Positions 1 through 12,835 of a stretch of DNA of 64,000 bases are shown here, piece after piece. The position numbers were made by a program, and so were the translations under genes. The notes under the pieces were generated by a model that saw only the letters and a program-made list of their open reading frames with translations, had not been told where the DNA came from and did no database searches. Source of the stretch: Selaginella tamariscina (taxonomy: Eukaryota; Streptophyta; Lycopodiopsida; Selaginellales; Selaginellaceae). Position 1 is the stretch's first letter. The number at the start of each line of letters is the position of its first letter. The stretch is taken from the NCBI GenBank assembly GCA_003024785.1, contig PUQB01000206.1, positions 341,349 through 405,348 of the forward strand, written 5' to 3'.

Positions 1-437
1 TGCAGGTATAATAGCCGGTCTCTCTTCGAAGGAGCGCAAGTTGTGACCCAGACTTGGTATGGAATATTGACACTATAATTATAATATGTATATAAGTTTA
101 CAATCTTTTAATTAGCTTTATGCAACTTAACATAATAACTTTTTAATGTAAGTGGAGAGGTAATTATAAATGCATATTAGTTGTTTTGTCCTAGGTAGTA
201 TAATTACAATGATACTACTCATCAAACCGGTCGGAATTGATTATTTAACATGTATATATGTTTCACACGGTAGTATATGATTTCATGATGCATATGGATT
301 GACCGGTTGTTTTCTAACCAGCTATAAAATATGGTATGGGAACTTATAAGTCTCTCTTTTTAATTTATAAGTGTTTTCTAGAGAACGCGTTATGTATATA
401 TTTATTCTTACTGTTGTAAATTAACTAACTTTTCCAG
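1..437. other. A+T-rich stretch upstream of first PRT6 exon, probably intron
   Basis: No coding signal is evident. The stretch ends in a pyrimidine-rich acceptor (tttccag) exactly before a PRT6 exon, so at least its 3' part is intron of that gene. The remaining exons of PRT6 must lie upstream of the window. Confidence 0.5.
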
Positions 438-3400
438 GGCGAGTTTCTGTGCCCTGTTTGCCGAAGGCTCTCGAACTCCGTACTCCCAGTACTGGAGCCT
501 GTCGTACGGAACCCCATAGTACCGGACCGTACGGAAGGTATATTTAGGCTGGACCAGGCATATTCCTTGATGCACAATGCAGAGGATCTTATGTCCAAAC
601 CTGGATTTCGAAAATCAATTACAAAGAAGATTCCAGAATCACTTAAAGCAGTCCTTGGCGCTGTCTCAAAGCGGTTGTGTGGACTGTTTTACCCCGAGAA
701 GGTGTGTATATATACTTACATAAGTATCACTACATATGTACATATGTGTGTGTCTGTGTGGTGTGTGTATGTGTGTGAATGTAGGTTCTTTTTACAGATC
801 CACAGACGTTCCGTGTGTGCGCGTAGAATATATACGCATATACATGCATATATTTGTCTCATTTATGTGTGAGTTATCGAGCTAAAATTTTGTGCCTGTA
901 TCAGGATAATCAATCTGGGACAATAGACGGGAGAAACTATCAGGGGCTCTTTCTTTGGGATTTACTTCGATACAGTATCATGTCTGCGGTACGTCTAGCT
1001 GTATTAACTACACAGCTTCTGTGTGTGTGTTTGAATTGAACAGCTTATAATTGCTATTTAAGTGGCAGAAATAGTGTATTACTACAGTTAAGAATTGCTA
1101 GCGAGTTGTGGTTAATATGTAACTTATATACATAGCTGTAGTTGTATTTTGCTAATATATTAAAGTGTAATTGCTCATTATCTGTACTTCTATTTTTATT
1201 GTTATCAGTAGTACGTAGTAAGTACATTGGTAAACACGCACACTCACGTTGGCTTTATACTAAATAAAATATGGTTTACAGGAGTTAGCAGCACGTACGA
1301 GGAGTTTAATATTAGGGCTGCAGGATCCAGCAAGCAGATTAGTGGCACTAGAAGATGCTTCAGATTCTTCTCGTGGATCAACATTGCCACTTTTGTGTCT
1401 AGCTGCAAATTTGACTTTAGCACATAGCAGACAAGCGGTTCTCCTACGTACACGTGGGTTGCAGTTGATGGTTGGATCGATATGCCATGGTGTCTCTCGC
1501 GATTTACTCTCTGAAAAGAGCCCCAAAGGTGAGATTTGAAAGTTATATATCTTGTGACATATACAGAATATAACATGTGTATGTATATAATTGCGAACCT
1601 ATATTTATATATGTGTTTATACACACCACATTATGGGGTTTTCTTCTATATACAGGTACCGTTCACTCTTTGCTGCATTATTTGGAAAAGGACAGGATTC
1701 GCCTGACGTACAGTTTTGGAGGCGCACAGCAGATCCTATACTGGTGCATGATCCATTCTCATCGCTCCTGTGGCTTTTGTTTGCGCTCCCTTTACCAGTT
1801 CCTTGGTCTGAAGGACCATTTACGTCTTTGGTTCATCTTTTCTATTTAGTTTGCTTAATCCAGGTACGTGTGTGTGTATTGCGTATGCGTAAATTTTTCA
1901 TTTACGTTATATATCTGAATTACCATTTTCCATCTTTGATTGCTCGTCTATGTTGTATGTGTTTGTTAGTGTCTATTCTCTCCTCCTCCACCCATTTGTG
2001 TATCTATACGCGTTAATATACGAGCTTAGCTAACTCTCCTTCTGCTCAGTGTTATGGTTCACTGGGGAGAGTAGTCATAGACCCAACATTTCCAGAAAAT
2101 GTGCAGAGCTTTTTAACAGCACTTCAATCAAGCTTATCAAGTACATGCCTCTGTGTACAACAAGGCACAGAAGACGCTGTTTCTACACTTGTTTCCTCTT
2201 CACAAGTGGATACTGTCCGACGCTATACGTTACCGTATCTACGGAGGTGTGCTCTTCTACAGACCGTCTGTGCTGGAGCCTCTTCTCCCGTCCCTGTTGC
2301 CGGATCCAACAGCTGGGAACTCTCAAATGTCTACAGTGAGTAACTTACACTTTCTTTTCGTTGTTTGGATGCATACTTAACCTCAATTACATAGCGTGTG
2401 CATACGTGTGTACATATATAGTTGTATTATGGCAGATGCTTGTAGCTGTACAACTATTATCTGATATGCAGGTTTATTATCGACTTCTGCTTACCGCGAA
2501 AAGCCAACTTCAACCGAAGGTTTTGAGCTTAAAGAAGCGGAAGAGCTCGAAAGGAGGTTCCATTTGCCCCCATTTCAGGTACACTATACGTGTGTGTGTA
2601 CGTGCGTGTCTGCTTGTGCACGTATGTGCGTATGTGTGTGTTTGTGTTATTATGCGTGTGTGGCTCTGTTTCTAATACCGATGCATATTGTGCAGGCGAT
2701 ACTAGCAGATGAAGGTGTGCAGAATCTGGCAATGAAATGGTGCCAGCATCTACACCATGAAACGGGGTCTCGATACTTTGCATGTGTCCCCAGACCTGCT
2801 CGAGCTGTAGCTTTCCAGTTAATGCGTCTTCCCCATCTCTTCCAGGACCTCTTACAACGGTGAGTTATACACGCGCGCACGCACCCTGTGCATGTATGTA
2901 TGTACAGGGTTTATACGCCTACAGTCATAATGTTAGTGCCTATGTGCATATAAATATTTATAAATTGCATTTATAGATAAATAAGCACACGCAAGTTATC
3001 ATTTTACAATCATAAGATCTGACTTATTATTATTGTTATTTCACAGATACATGAAGGAGCGATGTACAAGATGCAAGAACGTTCCTGAGAGGCCTGCTTT
3101 GTGTTTGTTGTGTGGAACACTTTGTTGTGGCTCGGGCTCAAATGGATGTTGCAGGTGTGTGCGCGTCCGAGAGAGAGAGCTTGTGCATATATTCACGATA
3201 TGCTTTGACATATATATATAAATAATATACCATATATATTTCACGTGTACACACAAATGTTTGACGTATTTTCTTTCTGCAGTTTACATACTCAGAGCGA
3301 GTGTTATCGGCATGCAGTCGCTTGTGGGGGTGGTGTAGGTGTTTATCTATTAGTTCGGGTACGTTTCTGTTTATTACATTCTCTTTTGAACTTACCCAGA

Positions 3401-3499
3401 AAATCATAAATTTACTTCTTGCAGAAAACAAATGTTTTGCTGTTGCGTCGTGAACGGCAACTTTATGGCCCTCACCTTATCTTGATGCTTTTGGTGAAG

Positions 3500-3534
<35 letters not shown>

Positions 3535-3931
3535 GTTAATGTCTGTGTTAACAATAAAATGGCTGTTTAGGATCAAGATATGCGGAGGGGAAAGCCATTG
3601 TTTCTTAGTGAGGAGCGTTATGCCGCGTTAACTGCAATGGTAAACATTAATGTCTGTGTGTTATGCGTGGTATATATTTGGTCTGTGTACATTATCTATT
3701 TATGTGTGCCGTTTGTGTACATTGTCATACTTTGTCATATCTATTGTCTTTGATTCATTATTATACCACATGAGTTTGTCCGTGCGTGCGTGTGTGTGTG
3801 TGTGTGTTATAGAACTTAATAGTATAATAAATGCTCTTCTCAAATCTTGTACTTTGTAACAGGTTGCATCACATAGTTTGGACTACAGTTCCTCGGTACT
3901 CTCTCACGCATTAAGGGATGCAATGTTTTAA
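438..3931 (+). CDS. PRT6: PRT6-like E3 ubiquitin ligase (N-degron pathway), C-terminal part
   Basis: The family recognises N-terminal destabilising residues (Arg/N-degron branch) and ubiquitinates the protein; in plants PRT6 controls group VII ERF turnover and oxygen sensing. Exons read: 438-701, 905-988, 1282-1528, 1656-1863, 2050-2335, 2472-2578, 2696-2859, 3047-3154, 3283-3358, 3425-3501, 3571-3639, 3863-3931. Seen: EFLCPVCRRLSNSVLP in the RING region, GRNYQGLFLWDLLRYSIMSA, then the Cys/His-rich UBR C-terminus (CTRCKNVPERPALCLLCG, then ECYRHAVACGGGVGVYLL) and PYLDAFGEE|DQDMRRGKPLFL before the stop. The UBR box would lie upstream of the window. Two frame problems: the 1528/1656 junction is one base out of phase, and a one-base shift falls near 3455 between RRERQ and WPSPYLDAF. 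These are either assembly indels or early decay. Family assignment is firm; functionality is uncertain. Confidence 0.85.
3502..3534 (+). repeat. (CT)n microsatellite at the 5' end of a PRT6 intron
   Basis: The intron after the exon ending GEE starts GT and runs straight into about 16 CT units before the acceptor at 3570. The array therefore abuts the donor site. Confidence 0.9.
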
Positions 3932-5540
3932 GTGGGATCGTAAGGGTGAAATAATGATTTATATATAAAAGCAAATATTGGAGGGAGGTAGGTCAAATGT
4001 TTGTGTATAGTTTTGTAATATCTGTACATTATAAGTATGGACTTATTTATCGTTGATGTACCCTCTCAACAATTCAATTCTCAACATACTTGATTATTTT
4101 GATATATGCAATTTAATTTTAGGAAACAGCATTTAAATTCTATGTTATATAATTTAATTTTAAATATTATATTACATACATTATATGAATATATTATAAT
4201 AAGAAAATATTAAAATCAGATTATAAATAAAATTAAATATATAAATTAGAAATTTTACTTTAAAATTTAATATGTTATATAATTTAATTTTAAATATTAT
4301 ATTACATTATATGAATATATTATAAATTACACATTTTAAAATCAGATTGCTAACTTTAAATAATTTATAAATTATAAATTTTAATTTTAAAATAGGGAGT
4401 TCCATGAGAGGACTAGGATTTTCATTTTTAAACGTAAATTTTATTGTTGATTTAGACATTAAGTTAATTTTTTTTAATTATAATTTAAAGTGGTTTTATA
4501 CTAAATTAGAATAGAAATTGTCCAAGCAATAATTAATAATAAATGTTATAATTATTTTAGATATTTAATGAATGAAGTTAAGTCAGAATTTTAATATGAA
4601 TCCAAATAAAAAAGATGTACCTTTTTCTATTAAAATAAAAATTTAAAAAGAGGAATTACACAATAGTGATTAATAATATCAATATAATTGATTTTAGTTT
4701 TAAAATAATAAAATTTCATAAAACAAAAATATTAATTAATGTGAGAAATAAAATCAAGCATAACTTGTCACATGTTAATCTTGAAATAGAGGCACTAGGT
4801 ATAAAATTACTATAATGTATATAAATTAAATTTAATTCCACATCACAAACATAAGTGTTAAGAGTTTATACATTAAGAACATCAAATAAATTTTCATAAA
4901 TATATTTAGCATGTAGCAAATAAAAATATGTGTATAGATGTAAAACCTTTAATTTTGATAGTGTTAATGAGATGGAACATAATAAATAAATTGAATTTAT
5001 TATATTTAACAAAGTTATAAATCATTGAATGTTCATATAATATATGACACATTATAATTTAAGAAAAATTAAACTGTTTGAATATATGCTTAATCTTAGA
5101 ATTTTTAAAATACAAAACTTAATTTCGGAATTTTATGAAAAATTAAGCCTAGCATGTTAATTTCTCTTTATTATTATTATGTATAGAACAATATATCAAT
5201 ATCAAATAATATTATTTCAAAACAATATAACAGGAGACAATATGTTTCACGTTTAAAGTTTTAATAAGAATATATATTCGTCCATTAAAAATTTAATGCA
5301 TTTGTTCTTTAATTAAATTGAAGTTTAAAACAAAAGTGGAATATACGAGTTTCTTACTTACATTATATTCTACTATTTAAAACTTACGTGATATTATATG
5401 TGCAATCAAAATAATAATAACTATATATAATAAATTATTATTTATGAATATATAAATATACATATTATAAACATATAAATATTACATATATATACAATTT
5501 AAATTATACAAGATTCATAATTATATTTTCGACCCTAAAC
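3932..5540. other. A+T-rich intergenic region
   Basis: No open frame of note, no RNA gene and no element termini recognised. It contains a short direct duplication (separate entry). Confidence 0.7.
4140..4360 (+). repeat. Tandem duplication of an A+T-rich unit of about 130 bases
   Basis: The string beginning tatgttatataatttaattt at about 4140 recurs at about 4270. Both are followed by near-identical sequence through an aaaatcagatt motif, with small deletions in the second copy. Confidence 0.75.
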
Positions 5541-5552
5541 TCACCATGGGCA

Positions 5553-7275
5553 TTGTATGCGCACTACGATAAAGTGTCTACACTGGTTGCTGCACTAAAA
5601 GAATGCCGTATGAAATGCTACTTGGAAGGAGGCAAGGCACTGCATATGAGTGCAGTAAAAACTGGCTGTGAGACGAACAAATATGTTGCTAATGCTCTCA
5701 TCAATATGTACAGCAGGTGTAAGAGCACGCTCGTTAAGTTTTTGACAAAGCTGTACGTCGAGACGTTGTCATGTGGACGAGTCTCATTGTGGGATACGTG
5801 GAAGAGGGGGAAAGCTTGTTAGCTATGGAGTTGTTCAAGAGCATGGACTGTGATCCGGATTCTTTTACACTCGTGGCTGCACTTAAAGCATGCGCGGCTT
5901 TGGCTAGTGATAAACTGTGGGATAAACAAGTTTGTTTAGAGACCGGTATGGCGCTTCACAATCAAGCTAAGAAACGTGGTTTCCACAGAAAATGTATATG
6001 TGGCAACCAACTTGGTGAATATGTATAGAAAGTGCGGAGTATGTTGGATGCCCACGGTGTTTTCGACGGCGTGCTCCATCGGGATATGTGTTTTGGAACA
6101 TACTGATCATGGAAGATGGGCAAAGCTTGGTAGCCTTAAGCTTGTTCACATGTATAAACTGCGAACTGAGCGCCTCCAGTTTTGTGGCTGCACTTAAGGC
6201 ATGCACATTATTAACTCAATGTGAAAGGAAGGAGTGTTTAGAGAAAGGTATGACCATAGCGTAGGAACGTGGATTTGATACAGACATCTTGGTGGCGAAC
6301 AGCTTGATGGACATGTATAGCACTTGGAGGAGCATGCAGGACGCGCGTGTTATTTTTGATAGCATGGTTTATAGAGACATAGTCTCCTGGAACATTCTCA
6401 TTTTGGGATATGTGGAGAATGAGGAACGCTCTATAGCATTAGATTTGTTTGCTAGCATGGATAATAAACCGCGGTCTTGGCTAGTGAGAAACAGTCTGAC
6501 AGGCACCTGTATTTGGAAAAGGGGATGGCCATCCACGGACGAGCTAAACAACATGAGCTTGATGTTCAAGTGAGGAATAACCTGGTGGAAATGTATGTCA
6601 ACTGTGATGGCTTGCGAGATTCTAAGATTTCTTTTGATACCATGGCTCACCGGGATGTGATTGCATGGACAAGTCTCATTCTGGGATACGTGGAGCACAA
6701 AGGCTCCATGCTTGTATTTGTAAAATCAGACTGGAGCAGGAACAAGCCGTAGCAACTGCGTTGGTGGATTGTTATGGGAGATGTGGAAGAGTCGGTGCAG
6801 CTTACAAACACAATCTGCTGGAACGCTTTGATGGCAGGATACAGCTCGCTTGGACACACATCACGAGTGTTTAGCCTCATGGGGAACATGCAGGAAGGTG
6901 GTTCAGAAAATGGACAGCGTTACGTTGAAAATAGCCTCTTGTAGCCATGCAGGTATGATGAAGGAAGGTAAGAAGCATTTCGAGTCCATGTTTAGACATG
7001 GTATAATGCCGAGCATGGAGCACTATAACTGTAGGTCTAATAGATTGCAAGAGCCACTGTCGTTTGTGAAGAGTAACTGTGTCGGCAGAGTTGCGTTTGA
7101 TGCATTAGTGGCTTGCAACAAAGAGAATGTTGGTGGTGCCTATGTGATGATGGTGATATTTACAAGAAGCTTGGCATGCAGCAAGACTGGGAGGCAATTA
7201 CAAGGGCAAGGTTTAGAAACACACATGGTGTATACGTGCTCTAATGTATATAGCTCTATATCCGATGTATGTTAA
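5553..7275 (+). pseudogene. Decayed PLS-class pentatricopeptide-repeat (PPR) gene
   Basis: PPR proteins bind organellar RNA, and the PLS class is usually involved in RNA editing. Successive pieces in different frames resemble tandem PPR motifs: VANALINMYSRC (about 5680), MWTSLIVGYVEEGES (5771), SFTLVAALKACAAL (about 5860), DIVSWNILILGYVEN (about 6380), VRNNLVEMYVNCDGL (about 6570), DVIAWTSLILGYVEH (about 6655), VATALVDCYGRCGRVGAA (about 6745) and SCSHAGMMKEGKKHFESM (about 6945). At least six frame changes and several stops break the frame, and no DYW-type end is visible. The scale of damage exceeds what scattered assembly errors elsewhere in the window would give, so I call a true pseudogene. 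It appears intronless, as is usual for PPR genes. Confidence 0.85.
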
Positions 7276-7640
7276 GTGGTGATTAATACTCTAATCAAAT
7301 TCTATATCACCCTTATATTTGGCTAATGGTTACGTGCACCCTACTCGTCCACAGAGAACAAGTCAATACTTGCGTATAATACATTTGTTAAACTGTAAAA
7401 CAATGTAGATAACTGAATACACTAGTCATTGTCAAATGCGAAAACGACACGGTTAGCTTTAAAACAAACCTGACCTCACTAAGTAGTACGTTTGAGCTAC
7501 AAAATATTCTACCAAGTTGCCAATTTGACTTGTTAACAGTGACTAATTACAAAACGTTAGGACATAGTACAGTAAAAGTTCTTTGCCGTAAACAAGTGTA
7601 AGAATCTCTAAGCTGTGAGATTAGTGACTAATCTCCTACA
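7276..7640. other. Spacer between PPR relic and HMA gene
   Basis: About 365 bases without a gene. It probably includes the 3' UTR of the leftward HMA gene. Nothing else recognised. Confidence 0.5.
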
Positions 7641-8187
7641 TTATACTGCAGTTACTGTTGGGATTATCGTCACTGAACGTGTAGGTGAAGTCGTTGTGTG
7701 TGATTCGAGTGATGATGTAACCCGGCTCCTTCTCTCGGATTTCTTTTCATCTTTCTTATCTTCCTTCTTTGCAGTATCTTCCTTCTTTACGTCCTTCTTA
7801 TCGTCCTTCTTCTCCTTTGGTTCCAGTAATTCCGCGTATTTACCTGTTTTCTGCACTCTCTTGAGGACTTTCTTCGGCTCCACGAACCCCACAACTGTGA
7901 CCTTTCCCACCTTCTCATCCACATTGAAGGATTGTAGACCTGGAAATGTATATATATGAGAAATTGCTATACATCTGTTTATGTGTTGAGATGATTACCC
8001 TTCATTGTTGCCACAGCTTTCTTCACCTTCCGAACGCACCCATCACAGTGGAAATGAACCTTGAGCACTGTAGTCTGCAATATACACCCAGGGATTTTTA
8101 AGAGGGAATTGTAGAAGAAGAAGGATTGCATACCTGTGGCTTCTTCTCCTCTTTCTTCTTCTCGTCCTTCTTCTTATCGGAGCCCAT
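7641..8187 (-). CDS. Heavy-metal-associated (HMA) domain protein, 142 aa
   Basis: Predicted small metal-binding protein of the plant HPP/HIPP type, which chelates or shuttles metal ions. Exons on the minus strand are 8187-8134, 8074-7999 and 7939-7641; all junctions are in phase and sum to 143 codons including the stop. Residues 1-18 are Lys-rich (MGSDKKKDEKKKEEKKPQ). The HMA fold follows with a CDGC metal-binding pair in KVHFHCDGCVRKVKKAV, then SFNVDEKVGKVTVVGFVEP. The C-terminal third is very Lys/Glu/Asp-rich. The protein ends TVTAV and lacks the CaaX isoprenylation box of true HIPPs, so it looks like an HPP, unless a further 3' exon exists. This is one of the few genes here with a fully intact frame. 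Confidence 0.85.
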
Positions 8188-8701
8188 GTAGAGGGAGTTT
8201 TTGTTTCTGTATGATCGACTGACGGAGTTTATATTGTGGGCTCTACGCGGAGGCGGCGGATGTGGGTCAACGACAAAAAAGAATACTCTGACATGGCAAA
8301 TATAAAGAAAAGAGATATATATATATATAAAAGGAAACGCGTATTATAAAAGGATTAACATCTTCTTAAAATATACTACATGTTATACATGTTGAATGTG
8401 TGTATTGCTTCCTTCGACACTGTAAATATATTATAATATACATAAAAATAATGTATGTTAGGTTGGATGTACAGTACAAGCTAGCTATGCATCAAGTTAT
8501 ACAGGTCTCCTTATATGTATATGCAACTATATATATATATAGATAGAGAGAGAGAGAGAGAGAATTTAACACAGCCTTGTATATAAATCCACGTGTGTGT
8601 ATAAATATAGATCGTCTCACTCCTCTTTTGCTTGTATATATGTGTGTCACACAAAGACACAGAAACACACACACACACACACACAACAAGAGTGCATATT
8701 C
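8188..8701. other. Intergenic region with (TA)n, (GA)n and (CA)n arrays
   Basis: Upstream region of the HMA gene. It holds a TA array near 8312-8328, TA then GA arrays at 8530-8562, and a CA array at 8665-8687. No gene seen. Confidence 0.6.
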
Positions 8702-8943
8702 TCATGTCAAGTGCCGGAATTGAAACAGTGACTTGACGATTCTAGAAAGCTTTGAATAACTCTGCTTGTGCTTGACTATCTCTAATCTCTCTTCTAATCT
8801 CTCTTGATTCTCTTCTGGCCAACTACTGACGTTGTTCTTCAGCCTCTTTGCAGCTCTCACCACTTCCTCCTCACTTAAATCCCCACGAACAATTAACTTC
8901 CTCCTCAGAACATCTATGTCCACACCTTCTACCCCTACACACG

Positions 8944-9016
<73 letters not shown>

Positions 9017-9217
9017 CCTTTCATTCCCGATAGAAGCCTGCGCATTTTTGCCCTGCAGCTCCTGCAATTTAAGTTGACTTGTAAAACAATAAGCTGATCA
9101 AGAACAAATTAGATTGTTATTGAAAAGTTTACAAAATATAGTGTACCTGACTCATCGTTTATGCAGAACCAACCTAAGAGTGATTTCAATTAGCAAGACA
9201 GTGAACTTCACAACCAT
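8702..9217 (-). pseudogene. HMA-like protein with TGA at the metal-site position
   Basis: Second HMA-type gene on the same strand. Exons 9217-9147, 9061-9018 and 8934-8702 join in phase. The first starts MVVKFTVLLIEITLRLVLHKR and then meets TGA at 9154-9152. The frame continues VR|SCRAKMRRLLSGMK|GVEGVDIDVLRRKLIVRG, a clear HMA beta-alpha-beta core, and then a basic tail to the stop at 8704-8702. The TGA occupies the place where the family usually has the first Cys of the CxxC-like pair, just after the LH motif. Land plants have no selenocysteine machinery that I know of, so loss of function or a Cys-to-stop base change is likelier than recoding. The 8935-9017 intron is almost wholly GT and GA microsatellite. 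Confidence 0.6.
8943..9016 (-). repeat. (GT)n-(GATA)-(GA)n compound microsatellite filling an intron
   Basis: About 20 GT units, two GATA units, then about 10 GA units occupy nearly the entire intron of the HMA-like gene. Confidence 0.9.
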
Positions 9218-9483
9218 ATATATACATATATATTCAGGTGTGTTGTACGCTCCTTGCATGCAAGAGTTTGACATACACTGCTGTGTGGGTCCAAAACGTG
9301 ACGTCGTGTGACCAACGTCACCAACCCAAGACTTTCTAGTCAATGTTGAACATTGAACATTCTCGAGGATTGACAAAGTCTGCATGTCTATATGTACGTA
9401 TATGTATACATACATACATATTATACATATATACGTGCTTATGTACGTGTATATCAAGCTCACTGCATTCCAAATTCACATTG

Positions 9484-9721
9484 TTACAAGACTTTTGGTG
9501 TACTTATGTTGCATAGCTCAGGTGTTCTCACAATATAAATCTGATCTCCTACATGGTCATCTCCATATACATCTTGATTTCTATACCATATCCACAATGC
9601 ATGGGTTGCATTCTTCACCTGATATAAATAACATGAGTATTTAAACAATATATAATATTGAGACATAAAAATGTTCATATAGAAACATAGTAATTACCTC
9701 GAGTATTCCATGACCAAAGCT
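9484..9721 (-). pseudogene. Purple acid phosphatase C-terminal relic
   Basis: Two exon-like pieces on the minus strand: 9721-9698 reads SFGHGILE and is followed by a donor GTAATT, and 9618-9484 reads VKNATHALWIWYRNQD and then DDHVGDQIYIVRTPELC before a stop. This is the characteristic tail of plant purple acid phosphatases (normally NATHA..WHRNQD). The metallophosphoesterase domain is absent: sequence upstream turns directly into TA/GA microsatellite and A+T desert. Hence this is a truncated gene end. Confidence 0.8.
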
Positions 9722-9722
9722 T

Positions 9723-9786
<64 letters not shown>

Positions 9787-9809
9787 TAGATAGATAGATA
9801 GATAGATAG
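9722..9809. repeat. (TA)n-(GA)n-(GATA)n compound microsatellite
   Basis: About 13 TA, 17 GA and 7 GATA units in succession, immediately bordering the purple acid phosphatase relic. Confidence 0.9.
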
Positions 9810-12794
9810 TATATGCATAACTCAATTTGTTTAGGGTTTACCCATATAATACATTTAACATCTATGTATATATACACACTCAAGCGCATGCTAACTTACA
9901 CATTCTTTACTTCTTTCTCTCTTCACTATATTATAACTCTAAAAATTACTTACCATAATATTCAAAGTAATTTCTCATTGTTTTTATAAAAATTAATGTT
10001 ACCAACTAACTCTTACAATTACATATACAATCGGTTTAAATGGGCAAACCAAAACACTAAATCCCATGATGATAAAAATACTTACATAAATTAATTTTAT
10101 CATATTATTTATTCATCATACATTCTTTTAATATATTTTAATTTAATTTTCATAATATTTATTAAATTTATACATTAACATTATATAATATTTATTTATA
10201 TTTGTTAAATTTATACATTTACGTTGTACAATATTTACAAGACATTATAAAATATAATGTATAATAATATGTTGCCATTAATTTTAACATAATATTGTAT
10301 AATATATATTTAGTGTGGTAGGAAAACACCATTCACTGCTGTTTAAGACATCGTTCACACAAGATAAAACAAGTTAATTTCAGAATGGTATAATAATATT
10401 TATGTGTATAAATGTATAACGTGTATAATATTAAATATTCAACTTGATGACACAAAATATACTTAGTTAGTTATGCTTTTTATATACACATAAAAATCAA
10501 TATTTAAAAAAATCAATTTAAATATCAAATAACTGAGGTTGAATGAAATTAGTCTTTTCAAATTTAATATTTTTGAAATTCTAATGTCAACATTACGAGA
10601 AATATTTATTCAATAAATATGATTTTTATATATTATTAAAACCAAAAATTATTAAGCATAGAGTGAATATGAAAGATAGCATATATCACATAGTAAAAGT
10701 TGCACACGTAATTATTATTTAAAATAGGATATTGTCTAAATGCTACCCTTAGCATTGTACATGATAAAATGAATCATTTAAATACAAGTCTTTCATGTCA
10801 TTTTATCATTAGTGAGTTCGGTGGTGGGTTTAGTATGACTATTAATTCTCTTGTAAAATGTAAAATGTTTAGAACTCTAAAAAGAAGATGTATATTGTTA
10901 TAATTCATTGCTTAGTAAAACTTTTTACACAAAGCTTTGGTGGAACATCACATTTTAAAAAGCCAGTAGTTACACAATACTAATAAGGTTATTTTAGAAA
11001 AATCTTTTATTTTGGACATAATGATATTCTTCTTCACCTGTTTCTTCCCTTAATTTTAAATATTCAGAATCATTAATAAAAATTAAGTAAAATGCTTCTC
11101 GTTCTTTATCAAAAACACTTCTTACAAACTTATTTCTTTATATGGACAATGTTGAAAAGACAATAAAAACATGTTGTTTCTTACTTATCTTAATATGTTA
11201 TCGCCTATAAATGCTTTGACAACATCACCCTCAACTTCTTGAATCATACAAAGATATAAATAACATCTTTAACCATTTGTTCAAAAGTCTAAAAAAAGGA
11301 GATTGTTTACACATTTATGTAACTCATGTCCGTCTTTAGTAATTACATTCAGAATGGAGTAAATGGATACCCCATTAAACATATTTTAAACTTTAAAAGA
11401 CTACCATCTGAAATTAAAGAGTTTGTAAAATAAACTTTTGTAATTTTAAATTACTTTTAAGAATAACATTTTAATTATATATTATAAAATGTAACCTTTG
11501 AAATATAAAATGACTTTCACCATATGGAATCGAATTCTTCAAATAAAAGACTAATAGGTTGTTTATATTGAATTGCATTCATCTCAGTTAGAGCCATCAT
11601 GTGAAGATATGACCACTTAGTATTAAATAAAATGACAAACCAGAATTTTAAATACTATGAAGCAATGTGAAGTCTTAAATGAAATCTGACCTACAACACA
11701 AAATCATGTTATATAAATTCAAATAACATAATATTTATATAGTGTTCATCTTATCCTTGGAAAGATATTTATATATGAGAATTTATATGTAACATCTTTT
11801 AATTGTTTAAATAAATATTTTTTATTTATAGTTAAATGTGTATACGTATATCTTATGTGAGCATGATAATGAAGGTATTTTTTATAAGGTTAATAAAATA
11901 TTTAAAGTCTATTAACTTTAATAAAACTTATTTTGTCCAAACCTATATATCAAGAAACTCACAATACAACAAATACCATAAAGAAGAAAATCTGAATTGA
12001 AATATAATGTGATAAAAAATGTAGTTAAGGAACCTCAAAATCAAAAAAGCATCTATTACACTCTTGCTTTACTACAAAATATTAGTAAAATATGCTTTTT
12101 ATAGAGATAGAATATACTTTTTTATAGAGATAGAATATGCTTTTTGTTGAGGATATGCTTTCTACAACGATAGATTATTAAAAAAAAACCTACTCTTACA
12201 TATAGCTAAAAATGAATAAAAAATGAACATGTTAAATAATTAAATCATCATTAAGATGAATTATTTATATATTTTAAAAATCATATTATTGGTTAACTCA
12301 CAAACACACACACTATATGCATATATGCACATAAAACCTACAGTGGACGAATACAATTTTAATTTAATACATGCATAAGTACATTTCACATTCTTTTATT
12401 TGTACACACACAAATGTATAAACATATAAATATATGAGAAAAGAGAGAGAGAATGTTCATACATGTTTTAATACATATTAACAATCTTAGTGATTTTTAT
12501 ATTTATTTAAATCATCACATTTTCTGCATCAGTTTCAATGACATTTCAAATTCAATCTGGTTCTTGCATTTTAATTTACGGTTGGACTCTCGGCCTTTGC
12601 TGTTAGTTTGAGAAGTTATTCCAGGGGTAAGTATATATATGTTTGTGTATAGGAACATATAGAGGTGCCTGTATGTGGACGTCTGTATATATATATATAT
12701 ATATATATTGTGTGTGTGTGTGTGTAAAAGAGCATATATGATTACCTCCATGTGATGGATTAAGTAATATCTGGATAAAACCAAATGTTATTGG

Positions 12795-12835
12795 AAGGTG
12801 ATTGTAGTTTACTGGTTAGAATTCTACGTGAAATC
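12795..12835 (+). repeat. tRNA-like (box A) head, possible SINE fragment
   Basis: The segment reads ggtgattgtagtttactgg and then ttagaattctac, close to a tRNA D-arm/box A. It resembles the tRNA-like heads at 13126 (+) and 13859-13798 (-). No convincing box B follows, so it would be a truncated copy. Confidence 0.35.

Noticed and set aside
3502..3534. CRISPR-like or regulatory array
   Set aside because: It is a plain dinucleotide microsatellite in a eukaryotic intron; no spacers or unique repeats exist anywhere in the window.
5967..6206. Minus-strand open frames across the PPR relic
   Set aside because: They are antisense shadows of PPR-coding sequence; the plus strand carries the recognisable motifs.
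9147..9217. Selenoprotein (TGA read as selenocysteine)
   Set aside because: No SECIS element was seen, and land plants are not known to have the machinery. A mutation or sequencing error is simpler.
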